DNA of 64,000 nucleotides from Allochromatium palmeri (GCF_009720725.1 NZ_WNKT01000011.1:46175-110174), one strand, 5' to 3'. Positions 45,547 through 55,985 are shown, counted from the first letter of the stretch. Numbers and translations are program-made. Notes: generated by a model not told the origin, from the letters alone.

Positions 45547-46149
45547 TCAGAAAAAATCGGCTGGCGCACCACGCTGCTTGGCGGCGATGGCGCTCTGCAG
45601 ATAGCGCTGCTCGTCGCTCAGTACGCGCTCGACACCGGCGCGCGGAATCCGGCGCAGAAACACCGAATAATCCCCGCCGTAGAAATGGATCTGGCGTCCA
45701 TGCAACCCACCGAGATCCTCCGCGACGAGCGGGATGCCATCGCGGTCGAGGAACTGACGCACGAAGAGCACATTGGACGTGCCGATATTGAAATGATCCA
45801 TCCGCGTATCCGTCGACTCGCGCAGGACATTGGCGCCACCAAAGGCTTTGGCGCGTAGCTGCTCGCGTCGGGCGCCGCGCTTGAGCAGGTCGTTGACCAG
45901 CATCTCCATGGCCCAGAGTCCATAGCGTCCGGCATCGGTGGCGAGGAGCGGCTCGCGGTTGGCTGGATTGCGCATCGGCAGCAGGAAGTGATTCATGCCC
46001 ATCAGACGCGCGACGGGATCGAAGAGACAGACGGAGACGCATGACCCCAAGAGGGTCGTCAGGATCATGGACTTGTCGGTGACGGCCTGTTCGCCGGGCC
46101 GCACCAGACGGCGCTTGATCGATTTTTCCGAGATAGCCATCGTACTCAT
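45547..46149 (-). CDS. cheD: Chemoreceptor glutamine deamidase CheD
   Basis: A 200-residue protein with the catalytic Cys in LLGSCVSVCLFD and the His in GMNHFLLP, both intact. LRAKAFGGANVL is also typical. It deamidates receptor glutamines to glutamates. The ATG at 46149 overlaps the cheR stop (ATGA), so the two are coupled. Confidence 0.94.
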   Translation of the reverse strand: MSTMAISEKSIKRRLVRPGEQAVTDKSMILTTLLGSCVSVCLFDPVARLMGMNHFLLPMRNPANREPLLATDAGRYGLWAMEMLVNDLLKRGARREQLRAKAFGGANVLRESTDTRMDHFNIGTSNVLFVRQFLDRDGIPLVAEDLGGLHGRQIHFYGGDYSVFLRRIPRAGVERVLSDEQRYLQSAIAAKQRGAPADFF

Positions 46150-47030
46150 GGCGCTCCCCGACGCGCGCTCGGGCGCTGAAAGATCGAGGGGCGGATCATC
46201 ACCAGCGGGGTCTTGATCCCTTGCAGCGACTCGACATGGCTGATGAAGAGCAGTCCACCGGGACGCAGCGACTCGAACAGACGATCGATGACACGCTGCT
46301 TGGTCGGTGGATCGAAATAGATCAACACGTTGCGCAGAAAAACGATATCGAACCGCTCGCCGTCGCGGCGCGGTTGCAGCAAATTGTGCTGTTCCAGCTT
46401 CACCCGTGACTTAAGCTTAGGCTCGATCAGCAGATTGCCGGCTTGCGCACGCACACCCTTGAGACAGTAGCGCTCCAGCCAGGCGCGCGGCAGATGGCGA
46501 GCGCGTTCGAGCGGATAGAGTCCCTGGCGCGCCTGATCCAGCACCCGCCGGCTGATATCCGTGCCCAGGATGTGCCAGTCGCCCTGTCCCAGAGCATCGG
46601 CCAGCACCATGGCCAGGGTGTAGACCTCCTCGCCGGTCGAACAGGCCGCGCTCCAGACCTGCAGGCCGAGGCCACGATAGGCCGGAAGGACATGCTCGCG
46701 CAGATACTCGAAATGTGCCGGCTCGCGATAGAAGTAGGTCTCATTGGTCGTCAGCAGATCGACCAGATGCTGGCGTTCGTGATCCTGGTCCGGCTCGAAG
46801 ACCCGCTCCAGATAGGCATCGAAACTGCGCAGCCCCAGATGGCGCAGACGTCGCTGGAGACGTGCGCTGACCATCTGTTGTTTGTGCGGCGCCAGATTGA
46901 TGCCGGCTCGCTCGTGGATGAAATGACGGAAACGCTCGAATTCGCGATCCTTGAGCGGTACGACATCCGGTTGTGGCATCGTGCCCGCGCGGGCATCACC
47001 CCGCGCGGGCGATCCTTCAGGACTCCCCAT
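46146..47030 (-). CDS. cheR: Chemotaxis methyltransferase CheR
   Basis: The protein has 294 residues with the N-terminal helical domain (FERFRHFIHERAGINL) and a SAM domain (VWSAACSTGEEVYTLAM, then DIVFLRNVLIYFD). I take the ATG at 47030 because a G-rich GGGGGGC sits 9 bases upstream, although it overlaps cheW by 14 bases; ATG 46979 is a shorter choice lacking a site. It methylates receptor glutamates. A double palindrome sits just inside the start region. Confidence 0.92.
   Translation of the reverse strand: MGSPEGSPARGDARAGTMPQPDVVPLKDREFERFRHFIHERAGINLAPHKQQMVSARLQRRLRHLGLRSFDAYLERVFEPDQDHERQHLVDLLTTNETYFYREPAHFEYLREHVLPAYRGLGLQVWSAACSTGEEVYTLAMVLADALGQGDWHILGTDISRRVLDQARQGLYPLERARHLPRAWLERYCLKGVRAQAGNLLIEPKLKSRVKLEQHNLLQPRRDGERFDIVFLRNVLIYFDPPTKQRVIDRLFESLRPGGLLFISHVESLQGIKTPLVMIRPSIFQRPSARRGAP
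46984..47009. repeat. Twin CCCGCGCGGG palindromes at the cheW-cheR junction
   Basis: The 10-base palindrome CCCGCGCGGG occurs twice with a 6-base spacer (46984-46993 and 47000-47009). The copies can pair with each other as a strong hairpin that would cover the second possible cheR start. Confidence 0.7.
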
Positions 47031-47574
47031 CCGCGCCCCCCAGGGCCGCCTCCTGACTGAGCCGGCGCAGGGCCGCCAGCTCCTGCATGGACAGTACATG
47101 ATCGACACTGAGGATGATGACGAAGACCTCGTCCACACGCCCCATCGCCTCGATGAAGTCGGTGCGGATCTCGGAGCCGAACTCAGGCGGCGGCTTGATG
47201 TCCTCGCGCGCGATCTCCAGGATATTCTTGACCTCGTCGACCAGCATTCCGAGCACATGGGCCTCGTCGCCGACATGCACCTCGACCAGCACGATACAGC
47301 TGCGCTTGGTCAGGACGACCGGCCCGCGTCCCAGGCGCGCGCCGAGATCGATCACGGGCACCACGCTGCCGCGCAGATTGATCACGCCGCGAATATAGTC
47401 CGGGGTCATGGGAACACGGGTGACGGCCGGCGTCTCGATGATCTCCTTGACCGCGTCGATCGACATGGCCAGGCGCTCATCAGACACGGCAAAGGTCAGG
47501 TACTGGGTGACCTCGTCGTCGACCTCGCTGTGAGCGGCGGCGCTCGTGCGGTTGCTCAATACCATCTCGCCCAT
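47017..47574 (-). CDS. cheW: Chemotaxis coupling protein CheW
   Basis: The protein has 185 residues from the ATG at 47574, which has the site GAGGAGG at ideal distance. The CheW fold pattern is clear: QYLTFAVSDERLAMSIDAVK, then VTRVPMTPDYIRGVINLRG, then VLGMLVDEVKNILEI. It links receptors to CheA. It starts 10 bases after the receptor gene stop. Confidence 0.94.
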   Translation of the reverse strand: MGEMVLSNRTSAAAHSEVDDEVTQYLTFAVSDERLAMSIDAVKEIIETPAVTRVPMTPDYIRGVINLRGSVVPVIDLGARLGRGPVVLTKRSCIVLVEVHVGDEAHVLGMLVDEVKNILEIAREDIKPPPEFGSEIRTDFIEAMGRVDEVFVIILSVDHVLSMQELAALRRLSQEAALGGADGES

Positions 47575-47584
47575 GTCAACCTCC

Positions 47585-49534
47585 TCAGAAGCGCTCGAAG
47601 TCCTTGTGGTCGAAGTCCTCAAGGTCGACCGTACCCGGCTCCTCTTCGCGCACGCGGGTCGCCGCCGGCGCCGGTGCGCGGGCGCGTCCCTTGGCGCGCG
47701 ATCCGCCCGCACCGGTGCGGAAGAAGGACATGGTCTCCTGCAACTGACCGGCCTGACCGCTCAACTCCTCCGCTGTCGCGGCCAACTCTTCCGAAGAGGA
47801 GGCGTTCTGCTGCGTGGCCTTGTCGAGCTGGCTCATGGCTTCGTTGATCTGGCCGATCCCCGCCGCCTGTTCACCGGAGGCCGCCGTGATCTCCTCGACC
47901 AGATCGGCAGTCTTGACGATGTTGGGCACCATCTGCTCCAGGAGCTTGCCGGCCTCCTCGGCGATCGACACGCTGCTGGTGGCCAACTGATTGATCTCCT
48001 GAGCGGTTACGCCGCTATTCTCGGCGAGCTTACGCACCTCGGCGGCGACTACCGTGAAGCCTTTACCGTGCTCTCCGGCACGCGCCGCCTCGATCGCCGC
48101 GTTGAGCGCCAGCAGATTGGTCTTGTAGGCGATGTCCTCGATCAGCCCGATCTTACTGGCGATCTCCTTCATCGCCGACACCGTGCGCGTCACAGCTTCG
48201 CCGCCACGGCGGGCTTCCTCGGCGGAACTCTTGGCGATGCCATTGGTGACGCGCGCGTTCTCGGTGTTCTGCTGTACCGAAGCGTTGAGCTGCTCGATGC
48301 TCGCCGTGGTCTCCTCGACGCTCGCCGCCTGTTCGGTGGCGCCCTGACTGAGGGCCTGCGCCGTGGAACTGACCTCGCTGGAAGCCGAGGACAGATTATC
48401 CGCCCCGACCCGCACCTCACCGACGATCTGGCGCAAACGCTCGACCATGCCATACATGTCTTTGTAAACGCCGCGCAGATTGGTCTGATCGAAGTCGATG
48501 GCCAGATTGCCGGCGGCGACCTGTTTGGTGACATCCGCGATCACGCCCGGATCCTTGCCCAACTGGGCCATGACACCGCGAATGATGAGCCAGGCGATGC
48601 CGATGCCGGCCAGGAGCGCGATCAGGGACAGCACTGAGATCACGAAAATGCCGCGATCATTGGACGCCTGAACCTGGGGGCCAAGCAGATCCTGTTCGCT
48701 CTTGTAGGACAGTTTGATGGCTTCGATATTAGCCGCAAAGCGCGGTCCCAGGACGTCCAGCGTCTCGGTGATGAGCTGATTGCGTTCATCGATGAGCTGC
48801 ACGACGCGGTCGAACGCCGTCTTGTAGTCACGTTTGAGCCGCATGACCTCGGCTAGCAGGGCGCGACGCTGCGGATCTTGCAGGCTGGCGTCCATCTCCT
48901 GCATCTGCGTGTCGAATTCGCCCCACTCCTGATTGACACGATCCACGTCCGCCTGGGCGTTGTCGCCGATGAAGCGGCGCACATAGAGGCGTGCCAGCAA
49001 CAGATTACGCAGACCGCGCGCGGACTTGAGAACAGCCGCGGTATCACCGGACTGGTTGGCGCTTTCGAGGATCTGGGTCAGACGTTGCTCGATCACTGGG
49101 CCATTGACGGCCAGCACGTCGGCGTCCAGCTTGTCGCTCTCGCGGGTCAGGACGACGACCTGCTCGAACGTCTTGCCATAGGTCTCGATATTGGTCGCCG
49201 AGGCGTCGATCTTGGCCTTGCGCTCGGGATCCCGGATGATCCCCTGTAGCTCCTTAAGGATGCTTTCGGTCGTCGCCAGGTGCTGTTCGAACTGCTGCAC
49301 GTCCTGATCGGAATGGGCCTTGATGTAATCCTTGACCTCCATCCGCCCCATGAGCATCGCGGCCTGCATCTCGCCCATCCGGTTGGCGCGGATCGCCTTC
49401 TCGCGATAGGAGGCAAACCCGATCGAAGCCCCATCGATGGTGAAGTAGGACAGGACGCCAACGATGACGAGCAACGTCAGGATCGCCGTGAAACCCAGGA
49501 TGAGTTTTCTGGCCATCGTCATGGAGCGAAACAT
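47585..49534 (-). CDS. Methyl-accepting chemotaxis protein with helical (HBM-like) sensor
   Basis: A 649-residue receptor with an N-terminal membrane helix ([20 protein letters not shown]), a mainly helical periplasmic domain of about 240 residues that resembles an HBM or four-helix-bundle type sensor, TM2 ([21 protein letters not shown]), HAMP and the signalling helices ([24 protein letters not shown]). The tail ends DHKDFERF, not the NWETF type CheR/CheB tether. It is co-transcribed between cheA and cheW. Confidence 0.9.
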   Translation of the reverse strand: MFRSMTMARKLILGFTAILTLLVIVGVLSYFTIDGASIGFASYREKAIRANRMGEMQAAMLMGRMEVKDYIKAHSDQDVQQFEQHLATTESILKELQGIIRDPERKAKIDASATNIETYGKTFEQVVVLTRESDKLDADVLAVNGPVIEQRLTQILESANQSGDTAAVLKSARGLRNLLLARLYVRRFIGDNAQADVDRVNQEWGEFDTQMQEMDASLQDPQRRALLAEVMRLKRDYKTAFDRVVQLIDERNQLITETLDVLGPRFAANIEAIKLSYKSEQDLLGPQVQASNDRGIFVISVLSLIALLAGIGIAWLIIRGVMAQLGKDPGVIADVTKQVAAGNLAIDFDQTNLRGVYKDMYGMVERLRQIVGEVRVGADNLSSASSEVSSTAQALSQGATEQAASVEETTASIEQLNASVQQNTENARVTNGIAKSSAEEARRGGEAVTRTVSAMKEIASKIGLIEDIAYKTNLLALNAAIEAARAGEHGKGFTVVAAEVRKLAENSGVTAQEINQLATSSVSIAEEAGKLLEQMVPNIVKTADLVEEITAASGEQAAGIGQINEAMSQLDKATQQNASSSEELAATAEELSGQAGQLQETMSFFRTGAGGSRAKGRARAPAPAATRVREEEPGTVDLEDFDHKDFERF

Positions 49535-49587
49535 GCGTGTTCTCCCAGTAAGAATTGGATCGAAGCCTGCGTTTGACTCAACCGCCC

Positions 49588-51804
49588 TCAGGTGACAACC
49601 GGGCGCTTGCCGGCGCTATCGCGCTGCCCCTCGGCGATGGCCGCCAGCTCGGCGACATCCAGAATGAGCGCGATGTCGCCCGTGCCCAGGATGGTCGCGC
49701 CCGCCACCCCGCGCAGCCGCTCGAACACCTTGCCGAGCGGTTTGATGACGGTCTGCAACTCGCCAAGCAGCGCGTCCACCACCAGTCCCATCTTGTGATG
49801 GCCGAAGCGCACCACCACCAGACTCTCGCGCCGGCCGGCACGGCGTCTGGGGTCGGCATTCTCGAAGAGTTCAGTCAGACGGATGAAGGGCAGCACCTCG
49901 CCGCGCAGATTGATGTAGTGCTCGCCATGACGCTTAATGCCGCTGGCCGCGCCCATCTCGACGCACTCAGCGACCTGGGCCAGGGGAATGACATATTGAT
50001 CCGGACCCGCGCTGACCAGAAAGCCATCGATGATGGCCAGTGTCAGCGGCAGCACAATCGTGACCAGCGTGCCTTCGCCCAAATGGCTGTCGAGTTCGAC
50101 CGTGCCGCGCAGCGCCTCGATATTGCGCCGCACCACGTCCATGCCGACACCGCGACCGGAGAGGTTGGTCGCCTGCTCCTTGGTCGAGAGTCCAGCGGCG
50201 AAGATCAGGCGCAGCGTCTCTTCGCGTGTCAAGACGTCATCGGACTTGACCAGACCGACGGCCTCGGCCTTGGCGCGGATGCGCTCGGCATCGAGTCCGG
50301 CGCCATCGTCGGCGATCTCGACGACGATGTGGCCTGAGTCGTGATAGGCGTTGATGCGAACGGTGCCCTGGGACGGCTTGCCGTGCGACCGGCGCACCTC
50401 GGGCGTCTCGATACCATGATCGATGGCGTTACGGATGAGATGGGTGAGCGGGTCGATCATCTTCTCGACCACGGTTTTGTCGAGTTCGGTCTCGCCGCCG
50501 GTGATAACCAGCTCGATCTCCTTGCTGAGTTCACGGCTGGCATCGCGCACCACGCGCTTGAAGCGCGACAGCGACTCGCCGATCGGCACCATGCGCAGTT
50601 GCAGCGCGTTGTCGCGGATCTCGGAGACCAGATACTCGACCCCGTCGATCACCTCATTCATGTCCTCGACCCCGGCACGCTTGACCAGGACGCGGATGGC
50701 CGCGCTGCTGGTGACCAGTTCGCCGATGAGGTCGATCAGATGCCCGAGTCGCTGAGCGTCGACGCGGATGAAGTGTGCCTCCTCCTGACGCCGTGTGCGC
50801 ACGGCCTCCTGGGTGCGTGCGGCCTGCTCGACCACGGCGGGCTTGATCGATCCCTGTTCGATCAGAATTTCACCGATTCGCCGCTTGCGCTCGGCCTCCT
50901 CGCCATCGGACGCTTCGCCTGACTCAGCAGCCTGCGTCTCCAGTGCGCGGTCGAGTTCACCCTGAGTCAGGGCGCCGATGCGCAACAATAGATCGCCGAT
51001 CCAACCGACCTGATCGTCAGGTACGGCGGCCAGCAGTTCCAGATACTTCGACTGCGCCGTGTCCGGCTCCAGGATGCGGATCTCGCAGTCCTGATCGGCG
51101 AATTCGAACACACCGGCGAGCGTGGGTTTATCGACCTCGCCGCGAAAGCCGATGCCGAAATGCAGATAGCAGCTCTCGGGGTCGAAGCCGTCCTCGCGCG
51201 TGGCCTCGGGGTCGAGCAGGGTCGTCACATGGACCAGATCGCCCAGCGAACCCAGATAGCGCAGGAAGGACAACGGGTCCATGCCGTCGCGAAAGGTGTC
51301 GTGCTTGAACTTGAGCGTGATCATCCAGAGATCGCTGACCACGGGCAGATACTTGGGGTCTGCGGCCGAAGGCGCGGCGGTCGAGGGCGCGGTTGCACGC
51401 GCGGCCTTGCCGGAGGGGCTGAGCTGCGCCAGCAGTGCATCGCCGGCGCGCGCCAGCTCAGGATCCAGCGGTGCTTCCGGCGTCGAGGCTTCGACAATGG
51501 CCTCGACAAGTCGCGCGGTATGGTCGCGGCACTCGAACAGGGCGGCGATCAGCGGCCGGGTCAGGGGCACCTGACCCGAGCGCACCTGATCCATCAGGGT
51601 CTCGACGGTATGGGTGAAGTCGACGATGGAGTCATAACCAAACACACCACCCGTGCCCTTGATGGTATGCATGGCCCGAAAGACCTCGTTGAGCGATTCC
51701 GGATCCTTGGGATCGTCCTCCAGGGCCAACAGGGCATCCTCCATGGATTGCAGCAGCTCAGCCACCTCGGCCAGAAACGCCTCGCGTGCGCTGTCGAGAC
51801 TCAT
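49588..51804 (-). CDS. cheA: Chemotaxis histidine kinase CheA
   Basis: The protein has 738 residues from the ATG at 51804, with GGAGGTG upstream. The HPt domain has the phospho-accepting His46 in [11 protein letters not shown]. The CheY/CheB-binding region is not typical and has an extra DnaJ-like charged segment ([20 protein letters not shown]). Dimerisation, ATP-binding ([36 protein letters not shown]) and the CheW-like domain follow. The start overlaps the STAS gene stop (ATGA). It phosphorylates CheY and CheB. Confidence 0.95.
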   Translation of the reverse strand: MSLDSAREAFLAEVAELLQSMEDALLALEDDPKDPESLNEVFRAMHTIKGTGGVFGYDSIVDFTHTVETLMDQVRSGQVPLTRPLIAALFECRDHTARLVEAIVEASTPEAPLDPELARAGDALLAQLSPSGKAARATAPSTAAPSAADPKYLPVVSDLWMITLKFKHDTFRDGMDPLSFLRYLGSLGDLVHVTTLLDPEATREDGFDPESCYLHFGIGFRGEVDKPTLAGVFEFADQDCEIRILEPDTAQSKYLELLAAVPDDQVGWIGDLLLRIGALTQGELDRALETQAAESGEASDGEEAERKRRIGEILIEQGSIKPAVVEQAARTQEAVRTRRQEEAHFIRVDAQRLGHLIDLIGELVTSSAAIRVLVKRAGVEDMNEVIDGVEYLVSEIRDNALQLRMVPIGESLSRFKRVVRDASRELSKEIELVITGGETELDKTVVEKMIDPLTHLIRNAIDHGIETPEVRRSHGKPSQGTVRINAYHDSGHIVVEIADDGAGLDAERIRAKAEAVGLVKSDDVLTREETLRLIFAAGLSTKEQATNLSGRGVGMDVVRRNIEALRGTVELDSHLGEGTLVTIVLPLTLAIIDGFLVSAGPDQYVIPLAQVAECVEMGAASGIKRHGEHYINLRGEVLPFIRLTELFENADPRRRAGRRESLVVVRFGHHKMGLVVDALLGELQTVIKPLGKVFERLRGVAGATILGTGDIALILDVAELAAIAEGQRDSAGKRPVVT

Positions 51805-52130
51805 GAGGCACCTCCCACCGTCGCGCCGGCGGAATCGAGATCGAACTGAGCGGTGAGATGGAGCAGGCTCAACACTTCGGCTACGACCGGGCTGTACGCG
51901 ACCAGACGCAGTGTTCCGCCCCGCGCGCGCAGGGTCTCGTGCAGCCACAGCAGAAGCTGGAGACCGGCGCCGTCGAGTTCGCTGATCCCGGACAGATCCA
52001 GAGCGCAGACGCGGCGCTCAGCCAGATGTGCGCGCAGCCGCGCCGCCGTTTCGGCCGCCGTATAGATGGTCAGCTCACCGTCGAGGACCAGTGGATCGGT
52101 GTCGGTCGGACATTCTGGTTGAGCGTTCAT
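51801..52130 (-). CDS. STAS-domain protein (anti-anti-sigma type) in the che cluster
   Basis: A 109-residue single STAS domain with a site AACGAGGTCAGG before the ATG. The family's phospho-Ser region reads ALDLSGISELDGAGLQLLLWL, where the usual Ser after SxD is replaced by Asp-Gly-Ala (normally DSSGL or similar). It overlaps the cheA start by 4 bases. Its role in chemotaxis is unknown. Confidence 0.82.
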   Translation of the reverse strand: MNAQPECPTDTDPLVLDGELTIYTAAETAARLRAHLAERRVCALDLSGISELDGAGLQLLLWLHETLRARGGTLRLVAYSPVVAEVLSLLHLTAQFDLDSAGATVGGAS

Positions 52131-52170
52131 CCTGACCTCGTTATCGCTGTGAGCCTGTGACGCCGACGCT

Positions 52171-52539
52171 TCAGGGCAGGATCAGCTTGGAGACTGCATC
52201 CAGCAGCATCGGCGGCTGGAAGGGCTTGACCAGCCAGGCCTTTGCCCCGGCGGCGCGCGCGGCTTCTTTTTTCTCGGGTTGACTCTCGGTGGTCAGCATC
52301 AGAATCGGCGTGAACTTGTAATTGGGCAGCTTTTTGACCTCGCTGACCAGCGTGATGCCATCCATGTTGGGCATGTTCACATCGCTGACGATGAGATGGA
52401 TCTTCGTGCCATTGAGTTTAGCCAGCGCGTCGCGCCCGTCACAGGCTTCGAGAACCTCATACCCCGCGCCCTTGAGCGCAATCCCTACCACACTGCGAAA
52501 GGAGGCCGAATCGTCAACCACCATGATCGTCTTCGCCAT
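52171..52539 (-). CDS. cheY: Chemotaxis response regulator CheY
   Basis: A 122-residue single receiver domain. Acidic pocket VVDDSASF, phospho-acceptor Asp in LIVSDVNMPNMDG, Thr in MLTTESQ and Lys in WLVKPFQP are all present. Lack of an output domain and the setting make it CheY. It carries the signal from CheA to the flagellar motor or acts as a phosphate sink. Confidence 0.93.
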   Translation of the reverse strand: MAKTIMVVDDSASFRSVVGIALKGAGYEVLEACDGRDALAKLNGTKIHLIVSDVNMPNMDGITLVSEVKKLPNYKFTPILMLTTESQPEKKEAARAAGAKAWLVKPFQPPMLLDAVSKLILP

Positions 52540-52552
52540 GCCCGACTCCGTT

Positions 52553-53776
52553 TCAGAAGAATGTCAACTCAGAGGCGGCTGCCGGCGCGCTCGTCGGCGC
52601 ACCGCCGCCATGGTGTAGATCCCGTTCCTCGATGGTGCTATAGGAGTCCAGCATCTGGGCCAGCAGTCCGTCGAGTTCCAGGATATCGCGCTCCTGCTGG
52701 CTCAGGTCGTGCTGAGCGGTCGTCTGTAACCGCTCGCTCAGGCGCTCCAGTCCCTCGCAGACATGGACCAGCACCTGACTGGTGCGATCCTGGAACTGGA
52801 GATCCACCAGCGAGGCGGCGATGCGGGTGCGAATTCCCTCGCTGAGAGCGCGCAAGCGCTGCGCCTCCTCGTCGAGTGACTCGGTGGTCTGAAGCAGGCG
52901 GTTCATGACGACCTCGACCTTGTGCTCGGAGTCGCGCACCAGTTCATCGGCGCTCGACATCGAGGACTTCACCATCGACTGGGTCTGGGCCAGCGAGCGC
53001 GCCAGCTCCTCGACCTTGGCGCTGATGCGCGCACCGGTATCGGCCGAGGAGCCGGCCAGCTTGCGTACCTCGTCGGCCACCACCGCGAAACCGCGTCCCT
53101 GATCGCCCGCGCGCGCGGCCTCGATGGCGGCATTGAGTGCCAGAAGATTGATCTGTTCGGCGACTGAACGCACGTCCTGAGCCATCTGGCGCATCTGATC
53201 GCCATAGCTGGCCAGACGGTCGACATGCTCGGTCATGGACGACTCACGACGCAGAATGGCTTCGAAGTCGGCGATTACCTCGGTCAGGGTCGCGCGGCTC
53301 TGCTCGAACTGACCGACGATGGCCTGATCCTGAGGATTGCCCGACTGGGTGGTCGAGACGACTTCTTCCAGATCTTTGACCAGATCACTGAAGGAGAGCG
53401 ACAGATGGGTGATGCTTTGCTCGGTGAGCTGGCGCGAATGTTCGATGTGGCGCGCAAAAATCGGGAACAGCTCGATGCCCAGGCGTTCGAACGCCCGCTC
53501 CCAGGCGTCCAACTGGCGCGTCTTGTGATCGAGCTGAGTCTGGATCTCGGTGCGAGCGGCGGCGAGGCTGGCCTGGAATTCGCGCTGCTGGACGAAGGCC
53601 AGCAGGAGAGCGAGTACGGGCATCAGTGCCGCGAGAATCCAGGCCAAAGGCGCGGCATGGTTGACGATCAGGATCGAACCAGCGGCCAGGATTCCAAACA
53701 AAACCGGCTTCCATGAAGCGCGGACCCAGACCGCAAGCGATGGCAATGGCTGGTTGGACACCAGTTTCTCCCTCAT
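52553..53776 (-). CDS. Membrane-bound receptor-like protein with a CheZ-like motif
   Basis: About 407 residues from the ATG at 53776; an ATG at 53848 would add 24. Two adjacent membrane helices ([14 protein letters not shown] and [17 protein letters not shown]) hold it without a real periplasmic domain. The signalling tip ([21 protein letters not shown]) is that of chemoreceptors. Near the C-terminus, [17 protein letters not shown] (bases 52775-52798 for the core) matches the CheZ active-site helix (QDFQDLTGQ) with Asp and Gln four residues apart. This suggests CheY-P phosphatase activity. It is directly upstream of cheY. Confidence 0.78.
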   Translation of the reverse strand: MREKLVSNQPLPSLAVWVRASWKPVLFGILAAGSILIVNHAAPLAWILAALMPVLALLLAFVQQREFQASLAAARTEIQTQLDHKTRQLDAWERAFERLGIELFPIFARHIEHSRQLTEQSITHLSLSFSDLVKDLEEVVSTTQSGNPQDQAIVGQFEQSRATLTEVIADFEAILRRESSMTEHVDRLASYGDQMRQMAQDVRSVAEQINLLALNAAIEAARAGDQGRGFAVVADEVRKLAGSSADTGARISAKVEELARSLAQTQSMVKSSMSSADELVRDSEHKVEVVMNRLLQTTESLDEEAQRLRALSEGIRTRIAASLVDLQFQDRTSQVLVHVCEGLERLSERLQTTAQHDLSQQERDILELDGLLAQMLDSYSTIEERDLHHGGGAPTSAPAAASELTFF

Positions 53777-53941
53777 GCACCAACCGAGCAGAGAACACAC
53801 TCGGTACAACAGGCGGAATCGCCCCTTGATGATCAAACCGAGCCTCATACAGGCCGACGAGCGTACTGGCTGGACTCGATTACCCTAGGGACGATCCTAA
53901 GTCATTTTGCAGTCTGTTGAACACTGCTTTGGATCAATGTT

Positions 53942-55114
53942 TTAGTTTGATTGCTCCGGTTCGAGCGAACTCAGAAGACGTTGCACATACTCCTGGTAGC
54001 GCGCCTGCTGATCGGCGTCGGCGCCCTGGAAACGGCCATCCTGCTCGACGAGTCCTTGCAGGATCTGGCCGGCGGCCTGATCGGGCTGGCTGAAAAAGTC
54101 GAGTTCCGGGCGCTCGACGCTGTCGCGCAGCTCGCGCATCATGTGTCCAAGACGACGACCCGCGTTTTCCTGCTCGGGCGCCGCCAGTTTCTGTGTCCCT
54201 TCGTAGGCACGGGCGGCGCTGTAGCTCTCGGAGCGGCTCATGGTCAGGTTCATGGACGCGAGCTGGGAGGAGTCGAAGCGGACATCCGGCGCCTGCTCGA
54301 ACGCCTTCTGTACGTCACCGCCGAAGAAATCCTTGGCCAAATTGCCGACATCCTGAACCAATGTCTGGATAGCCTTCAGCTCATCTTCGCTCAGGTCGCC
54401 CTTCACGCTAAACAGATAGCCGGTCTTCTCCGACTGGCTGATATCCATGACGGCGGCGCTGTTGCCCTCGCCATCTTGCGAGACAGCGAAGCTACTCTGG
54501 GCATCGAAATTGCGACTGAAGCTGATCTCGACCTCGTCGCCATCGCGGGTCTTGAGCTTCAGACTGAAGTCTTCGGCCTGCTGATAACGCTCGGCGACCG
54601 CCACGCCAGAGGTTGTGCTCGGTGCTGGTGCTCCGGTCGTCTCCGTCTTGGGCTGGTTCGGCGACAGCTTGGCCAGTCCCTCGAAGGTCAGCTTCTCGGT
54701 CGCCCCAACCTGTTCGGCCACATTACCTTCGAGCACCTTGAGATTGGACAGAATGTCCTTGGCTTCCTTGAAGCCCTGCTCGGCGCCTCTGACCGCACTC
54801 TCGTAGAGCGACTGGATCTCCTCTTCGGATTTGCCGCGAGCGCGGGCATTCTCCAACCCCATGGCGACGAAGCTGGTGATGCGATCAGCGACTTTTTCCG
54901 GGGTGTATTCGTTTGGATCGAGCTTTTTCAGCCCTGGGGCATCCATGCCTGGAATCTCGCGCGCGATAGCGCCGAGCGCCTTCTCCTGAAGGCTGGAGAG
55001 CGCCCCAGCCGGCTCGCGCAGGGATGGAGAACCCGACTGCGCTCCAACCTGAGTGTGGGACTTGAGGGTCAGGCTATTGGAGACGAGTGATGAGAACTGG
55101 GACTGAATATTCAT
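53942..55114 (-). CDS. DUF5610-like protein
   Basis: The protein has 390 residues from the ATG at 55114, with GGAG upstream. The N-terminus (NIQSQFSSLVSNSLTLKS) is Ser-rich and Leu-spaced, with no Sec signal. DUF5610 (about residues 50-140) and a second unit (ADRITSFVAMGLENARA, EDFSLKLKTRDGDEVEISFS) follow. Members are common in motile marine gammaproteobacteria, and no function has been established. It stands alone upstream of the receptor-like gene. Confidence 0.65.
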   Translation of the reverse strand: MNIQSQFSSLVSNSLTLKSHTQVGAQSGSPSLREPAGALSSLQEKALGAIAREIPGMDAPGLKKLDPNEYTPEKVADRITSFVAMGLENARARGKSEEEIQSLYESAVRGAEQGFKEAKDILSNLKVLEGNVAEQVGATEKLTFEGLAKLSPNQPKTETTGAPAPSTTSGVAVAERYQQAEDFSLKLKTRDGDEVEISFSRNFDAQSSFAVSQDGEGNSAAVMDISQSEKTGYLFSVKGDLSEDELKAIQTLVQDVGNLAKDFFGGDVQKAFEQAPDVRFDSSQLASMNLTMSRSESYSAARAYEGTQKLAAPEQENAGRRLGHMMRELRDSVERPELDFFSQPDQAAGQILQGLVEQDGRFQGADADQQARYQEYVQRLLSSLEPEQSN

Positions 55115-55182
55115 GAGACCTGCTCCGGCGCACGGTGGGCATACACCCCTTAACGGCCAGCGAACGCTCGGCTTGAATGCCG

Positions 55183-55977
55183 TCAACCCATGGCTGAGGC
55201 CGCCAGATTGGCCAATCGCGCATAGCTGGCCACATCCAGTTCCTCGGCGCGACGTTTCGGGTCGATTCCAGCCGCTTCGATGAGTTCCGGGGCGACGACT
55301 CCAGACAGACTATTGCGCAGGGTCTTGCGGCGCTGACCGAAGGCAGCGGCCACCAATCGCCCGTGGAGCTGGGGATCGTCGATGGGATGCGGGAGCGGTC
55401 GCAGCGGACGCAGACGCAGAAAGGCCGATTCGACCTTGGGCGCGGGCTTGAAGGCACCGGGGCCGATGCGAAACAGACTCGTGGCCTGACAACGGCTCTG
55501 GACCATGACCGAGAGTCGCCCGTACGTCTTATCGCCCGGTTCGGCGACGATCCGGTCGACGACCTCCTTTTGCAGCATCAGGTGCATGTCGCGCAGCACA
55601 TCGAGCTGGTCGAGGAAATGGAACAGCAGCGGGGTCGAGATGTTGTAGGGCAGGTTGCCGACGAGCCGCAGCGATGCAGCGGCTTCGGCGTCTGCGAGTG
55701 TGCGCAGGTCGAAGTCGAGCGCATCGGCATTATGGATGCGCAACTCACCCAGATCAGCGAGTCGCTGACGTAGCGGCTCGATGAGATCGCGGTCGAGTTC
55801 GATGACGTCGAGCGCACCGGCCCGCGTCAACAGCCGCTGGGTGATGGCGCCCTGCCCCGGCCCGATCTCGACCAGACGCTCGCCCGGTTGCGCGTCGATG
55901 GCGCCGTGGATGCGGTCGATCACCAGTGGATCGTGGAGAAAGTTCTGGCCGAAGCGTTTGCGTGCGCGATGTTCCAT
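55183..55977 (-). CDS. rsmA: 16S rRNA dimethyladenosine transferase RsmA (KsgA)
   Basis: The protein has 264 residues from the ATG at 55977. It has the start MEHRARKRFGQNFLHD, SAM site VEIGPGQGAITQRL and catalytic NLPYNIS. A TTG four codons upstream overlaps the preceding stop and is possible. It dimethylates A1518 and A1519 of 16S rRNA during small-subunit maturation. Confidence 0.95.
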   Translation of the reverse strand: MEHRARKRFGQNFLHDPLVIDRIHGAIDAQPGERLVEIGPGQGAITQRLLTRAGALDVIELDRDLIEPLRQRLADLGELRIHNADALDFDLRTLADAEAAASLRLVGNLPYNISTPLLFHFLDQLDVLRDMHLMLQKEVVDRIVAEPGDKTYGRLSVMVQSRCQATSLFRIGPGAFKPAPKVESAFLRLRPLRPLPHPIDDPQLHGRLVAAAFGQRRKTLRNSLSGVVAPELIEAAGIDPKRRAEELDVASYARLANLAASAMG

Positions 55978-55985
55978 GGTGTCAG

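Noticed and set aside
46979..47276. N-terminal extension of cheR to 376 residues
   Set aside because: The extra residues overlap cheW in another frame and are Arg/Ser-rich shadow sequence.
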